Positions 13,660 through 16,282 of a DNA stretch of 16,282 bases are shown in pieces; the stretch's first letter is position 1, and the number at the start of each line of letters is the position of its first letter. Source of the stretch: an uncultured Bacilli bacterium (GTDB lineage: Bacteria; Bacillota_I; Bacilli_A; RF39; UBA660); contig CANQEF010000012.1 in the NCBI GenBank assembly GCA_947594675.1, forward strand, positions 1-16,282. The letters run 5' to 3'. A model generated the notes under the pieces. That model was not told where the DNA came from and ran no database searches. It was given only the letters and a program-made list of their open reading frames with translations. The translations under genes and the position numbers were made by a program.

Positions 13660-13997
13660 TGTTCCACCTCTATTTTATATGTAAATTCTTCTGGACCAAG
13701 AAAATATTTTATAGTTACATTAAAATCTTGTTGAATTATGTTTTCTACATTAATAGGAATAGACATATCAGGCATATTAGCTACTTGTAAAATAAGCAAG
13801 GGTTCATGTTCTTTAAATTTAAATAGCATAGTGCCTGAAGGAGTTTTTCTTATTAAGTGTAGTTGTTTGTAATCAAATGTTATAAGATTATTATCTTCTT
13901 TATAAGATATTTTAGATTTATTATTATCAGCTAATACTTTCCAAGTGTAAGTTTTTTCTTTATTTTTAAGAGTAGCTTTTATTTTAATTTTGGACAT
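13656..13997 (-). CDS. ywiB: DUF1934 beta-barrel protein (YwiB family)
   Basis: This 113-residue protein is rich in alternating beta-strand pattern (ITFDYKQLHLIRKTPSG, GTMLFKF). It fits the YwiB/DUF1934 lipocalin-like family, whose function is unknown. Length is a little under the B. subtilis protein (about 140). It is coupled to argS by an ATGA overlap, the same pairing as in B. subtilis. AGAGGTGGA precedes the ATG. An extended -10 lies about 33 bases upstream, so ywiB-argS is one transcript. The assignment rests mainly on synteny, size and strand pattern. The TGA stop supports the standard code. Confidence 0.72.
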   Translation of the reverse strand: MSKIKIKATLKNKEKTYTWKVLADNNKSKISYKEDNNLITFDYKQLHLIRKTPSGTMLFKFKEHEPLLILQVANMPDMSIPINVENIIQQDFNVTIKYFLGPEEFTYKIEVEQ

Positions 13998-14029
13998 TGC
14001 TCCACCTCTTAGTAAAATTTCTAGAAATG

Positions 14030-14038
14030 ATTATACCA
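14030..14038 (-). promoter_or_regulatory. Extended -10 promoter of ywiB-argS
   Basis: Minus-strand TGGTATAAT is a perfect extended -10 in the 113-base divergent gap, with no convincing -35. It is followed by a short TTCTAGAA palindrome and the AGAGGTGGA ribosome site of ywiB. Confidence 0.55.
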
Positions 14039-14110
14039 TAATAATTATTTTTTTCATACATAAATTATTTTTATTTTTAAATACTAAATAGTGAGAGGAG
14101 AAATCTTACG

Positions 14111-16081
14111 ATGAAGAAAAGGCATATTTTTAGAAAATTATTTTTGGTGGGATTATTTTTAATAACTTTAGCTATTGGTGGAAGTTATTTATATGTTAAG
14201 ATGTCTCCTAAATTAAGAATTAATACAGCTAATAATTTGATGCTTTATGATAATAAAGGTGAAGTTTTTTTTCAAGGAAGTCAGTCTAAGGAATGGGTTC
14301 ATCTTAATGATATATCCGATAATGTTATTAAAGCAACTATCAACGCTGAGGATAAAAATTTTTACAAGCATCATGGATTTGATTTTTTTAGAATACTAAA
14401 AGCTGGATTTATAAATTTAAAAAGTGGTGGTAATGTTCAAGGTGCCTCAACTATTACGCAACAGTATGCTAAAAACTTATTTTTAACATTTGATAAAACG
14501 TGGAAAAGAAAATGGGATGAAATGCTTTATACTATGCGAATTGAGGCAAATTATTCTAAGGATGAAATATTAGAAGGCTATTTAAATACAATAAATTATG
14601 GTCATGGTAAGTATGGTATAGAGAATGCTGCTAAATTTTATTTTAATAAAAATGCTAAGGATTTAGATTTAGCTGAGGCGTCCATGTTGGTTGGAATTCC
14701 TAAGGCTCCTTCAAGATTTTCACCATTTAATGATTTGCAAGCGGCTAAAGAAAGACAACTTATTATTTTAAATCTTATGGTTAAAAATGAAGTTATTTCG
14801 GAAAGTGAAAGAGATAAAGCTTACAATGAAAATTTGGTTTATGTAGGAAAAGATAATGATGAAGAAGTCTCTTCAATTATGTATTATCAAGATGCGGTTA
14901 CAGAAGAGCTTGAAAATTTGAAGGATATTCCGGATTCTTTTAATGATAGTAATGGATTAAAGATTTATACAAATTTAAATATAAGTATGCAAAAAAAGCT
15001 TGAGAATACTATTAATGAGGTAATTCCTGCGGATGTTAATATTGAGACATCTGTTGTCATGATGAATCCATCTACAGGAGGAATTGTTGCTTTAGTTGGT
15101 GGAAAAGATTATGATAAGTCTTCTTATAATAGAGCAATTTCTTCTAAAAGACAAGTTGGTTCAACAATGAAACCTTATTTATATTATGCGGCTTTAGAAA
15201 ATGGTTTTACTACGAGTTCGGCTTTTACTAGTGAGGCAACTACTTTTACTTTTGAAAATCAAGAAGATTATTCTCCTAAAAATTATAATGATAAATATGG
15301 TAATAAGCCAATATCAATGGGGACCGCTATTGCTTATTCGGAAAATATTTATGCTGTTAAAACGCATTTGTTTTTAGGTGGAGACGCTTTGATTAATGTA
15401 GCTAGAAGAGTTGGAATTACTTCTAAGTTGGAAGATGTTCCTTCTTTACCACTAGGTACAAATGAAATAAGTATTATCGAGATGGCTGCTGGTTATGCTG
15501 CGTTTGCGAATGAGGGTTATAAAATTGAGCCACATTTTATTGAAAAAATTGAAGATGGTGACGGGAATTTGTTATATCAAGCAAAAAATACTAAAGAATT
15601 AGTTTTAAATAGTAGTTTAACTTTTATCTTAGACAATTTGTTAACGGCTACTTATGATCCTGATTATATTGATTATAATTATCCAACGGCAATTAGTCTT
15701 TCTTCTAAACTTAAGCATAAATATGCCTTGAAAAGTGGTACTACTAGTAGTGATAATTGGAATATTGGCTTTAATAAAGACATAGTTTGTGCTGTATGGG
15801 CTGGATATGATGACAATCAGCCTCTTACTACAAGTGATTACAAATATGCTCAGAATATTTGGTATAATTCTGTTGAATTTTATGAGGAAGGTAAAACAGA
15901 TGATGAGACTTGGTATCAAAAGCCTAAGAATGTAACAGCTATGTTTGTAGAACCTATTTCCGGACGTCCTGCTAACGAGACGGATGAAAAGAAAAAGCTA
16001 ATGTATTTTATTAAGGGAACAGAGCCAACTAGTACAGATCAAACTTTTGATGAAATTGCTAGTAGGGAAAATGCCTCTTAA
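14111..16081 (+). CDS. Class A penicillin-binding protein (GT51 plus transpeptidase)
   Basis: This 656-residue bifunctional peptidoglycan synthase has a short cytoplasmic tail and one membrane anchor (about 9-29). The GT51 domain (about 60-235) has the catalytic Glu80 in INAEDKNFYKHHGFD, GASTITQQYAKN (111-122), and EILEGYLNTINYGHG. The transpeptidase (about 310-590) has STMK (351-354, acylated Ser351), SEN (410-412) and KSGT (541-544, in place of KTG). The C-terminal tail is short. AGAGGAG ends 10 bases before the ATG. It is the only plus-strand gene, divergent from ywiB. In B. subtilis the sporulation PBP gene pbpG lies in this neighbourhood, so a forespore role is conceivable, but sequence alone does not tell it from PBP1/PBP4-type enzymes. 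No clear plus-strand promoter was found. Confidence 0.95.
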   Translation: MKKRHIFRKLFLVGLFLITLAIGGSYLYVKMSPKLRINTANNLMLYDNKGEVFFQGSQSKEWVHLNDISDNVIKATINAEDKNFYKHHGFDFFRILKAGFINLKSGGNVQGASTITQQYAKNLFLTFDKTWKRKWDEMLYTMRIEANYSKDEILEGYLNTINYGHGKYGIENAAKFYFNKNAKDLDLAEASMLVGIPKAPSRFSPFNDLQAAKERQLIILNLMVKNEVISESERDKAYNENLVYVGKDNDEEVSSIMYYQDAVTEELENLKDIPDSFNDSNGLKIYTNLNISMQKKLENTINEVIPADVNIETSVVMMNPSTGGIVALVGGKDYDKSSYNRAISSKRQVGSTMKPYLYYAALENGFTTSSAFTSEATTFTFENQEDYSPKNYNDKYGNKPISMGTAIAYSENIYAVKTHLFLGGDALINVARRVGITSKLEDVPSLPLGTNEISIIEMAAGYAAFANEGYKIEPHFIEKIEDGDGNLLYQAKNTKELVLNSSLTFILDNLLTATYDPDYIDYNYPTAISLSSKLKHKYALKSGTTSSDNWNIGFNKDIVCAVWAGYDDNQPLTTSDYKYAQNIWYNSVEFYEEGKTDDETWYQKPKNVTAMFVEPISGRPANETDEKKKLMYFIKGTEPTSTDQTFDEIASRENAS

Positions 16082-16091
16082 ATAGTCTATA

Positions 16092-16129
16092 TTAAAGGAA
16101 TATGAGCTTTAATAATCATATTCCTTTAA
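16092..16129. terminator. 14-bp perfect hairpin after the PBP gene
   Basis: Arms TTAAAGGAATATGA and TCATATTCCTTTAA with a 10-base loop lie 10 bases past the PBP stop. Neither strand has a good T-run after the stem, so it is an imperfect intrinsic terminator. Its position between convergent frames suits a bidirectional one. Confidence 0.5.
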
Positions 16130-16183
16130 AATGCTTACTAATTAGAAATAACTTTTTATTTAAATAAGGTCAGTAGAATAATT

Positions 16184-16282
16184 TTAAGGAGATAATACGA
16201 GGCGCACTGAACCGTAGACACTGAGGGTACCCGTTAATACTCCAATATGAAATATTCCGGATTGTTCTCCAACCTTATAATA
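16184..16282 (-). CDS. Partial C-terminal end of an unidentified frame (window edge)
   Basis: A minus-strand frame enters from the right edge and ends at TAA (16184-16186) after 32 codons. It contains GVLTGTLSVYGSVRLVLSP just before the stop. The pattern of G, S, Y then VRxVxS loosely recalls the ends of secreted repeat proteins of gut Firmicutes that finish in a VRPVVSL-like segment; this is a guess. Base composition (about half G+C over 16199-16250) and codons such as CTC, CGC, GTC and ACC differ from every other gene here. It may be acquired DNA, a structured RNA, or a contig-end artefact rather than a gene. Confidence 0.3.
   Translation of the reverse strand, partial: YYKVGEQSGIFHIGVLTGTLSVYGSVRLVLSP

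Noticed and set aside
14041..14090. Sigma-G or sigma-E like CATACAT element upstream of the PBP gene on the plus strand
   Set aside because: No matching -35 at the right distance and the -10 match is incomplete. In a stretch this rich in A+T it cannot be told from chance.
16199..16245. Resemblance to a TPP riboswitch (GAGGCGC ... CTGAGG ... ACCCGT on the plus strand)
   Set aside because: The GGGG/ACCC pairing fails, CUGAGA is not intact, and the second conserved half with the GAACCUGAU-type segment is absent. The similarity is probably chance.
1..16282. CRISPR array, insertion sequence, prophage, tRNA or rRNA
   Set aside because: No regularly spaced repeats, transposase or integrase motifs, cloverleaf or rRNA signature was seen on either strand.

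Overview
The window comes from an AT-rich, low-GC Gram-positive bacterium, most likely an uncultured member of the Bacilli. Lineages near Erysipelotrichia, RF39 or RFN20 would fit, but this placement is an inference from gene content and base composition only. It uses the standard code: TGA is a stop in mbl and ywiB, and prfA is present. It carries two sporulation signature genes (spoIIQ and spoIIR), the rod-shape actin homologue Mbl, a TagO-type lipid-linked sugar transferase, MurA and a bifunctional penicillin-binding protein. This points to a walled, probably rod-shaped and possibly spore-forming cell.

Everything from 97 to 13997 lies on the minus strand. In transcription order (high to low coordinate) the genes are: ywiB-argS (overlapping by ATGA); rpoE (delta subunit of RNA polymerase), prfA, prmC, spoIIR and mntP, tightly packed; fba, murA and a degenerate SGNH protein, behind a promoter with a palindromic operator-like site; rpmE alone, with its own promoter, leader hairpin and strong terminator; rpiB, ywzB and spoIIQ, from a near-consensus promoter to a terminator overlapping the spoIIQ stop; mbl; tagO; a cold-shock protein gene with a terminator over its stop; and hpf. 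The only clear plus-strand gene is the class A PBP at 14111-16081. A 14-bp perfect hairpin separates it from an open frame that enters from the right edge on the minus strand. No gene-free stretch exceeds about 230 bases.

The order hpf, tagO, mbl, spoIIQ, ywzB, rpiB ... rpoE, argS, ywiB, PBP is close to the order of the same genes on the Bacillus subtilis chromosome as I remember it, where they span roughly 200 kb. Here they occupy 16 kb. The main rearrangement is that fba-murA-rpmE sits on the other side of mntP-spoIIR-prmC-prfA. The window therefore looks like an ancestral Bacilli gene order condensed by loss of the genes in between.

No CRISPR array, insertion sequence, tRNA or rRNA was seen. 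The points most worth checking are: an SGNH/GDSL protein that has lost its catalytic Ser, Asp and His; a SpoIIQ with a degenerate metal site; an RpiB with two substituted active-site positions; a TagO with a one-residue contraction in its GDxGS motif; an operator-like palindrome over the fba promoter; a promoter-like element shared by spoIIQ and spoIIR; a 24-codon small frame upstream of tagO; and a compositionally distinct right edge. Several starts were moved inward from the longest frame because a Shine-Dalgarno sequence and family alignment decide them (csp, mbl, spoIIQ, SGNH, fba, rpoE).
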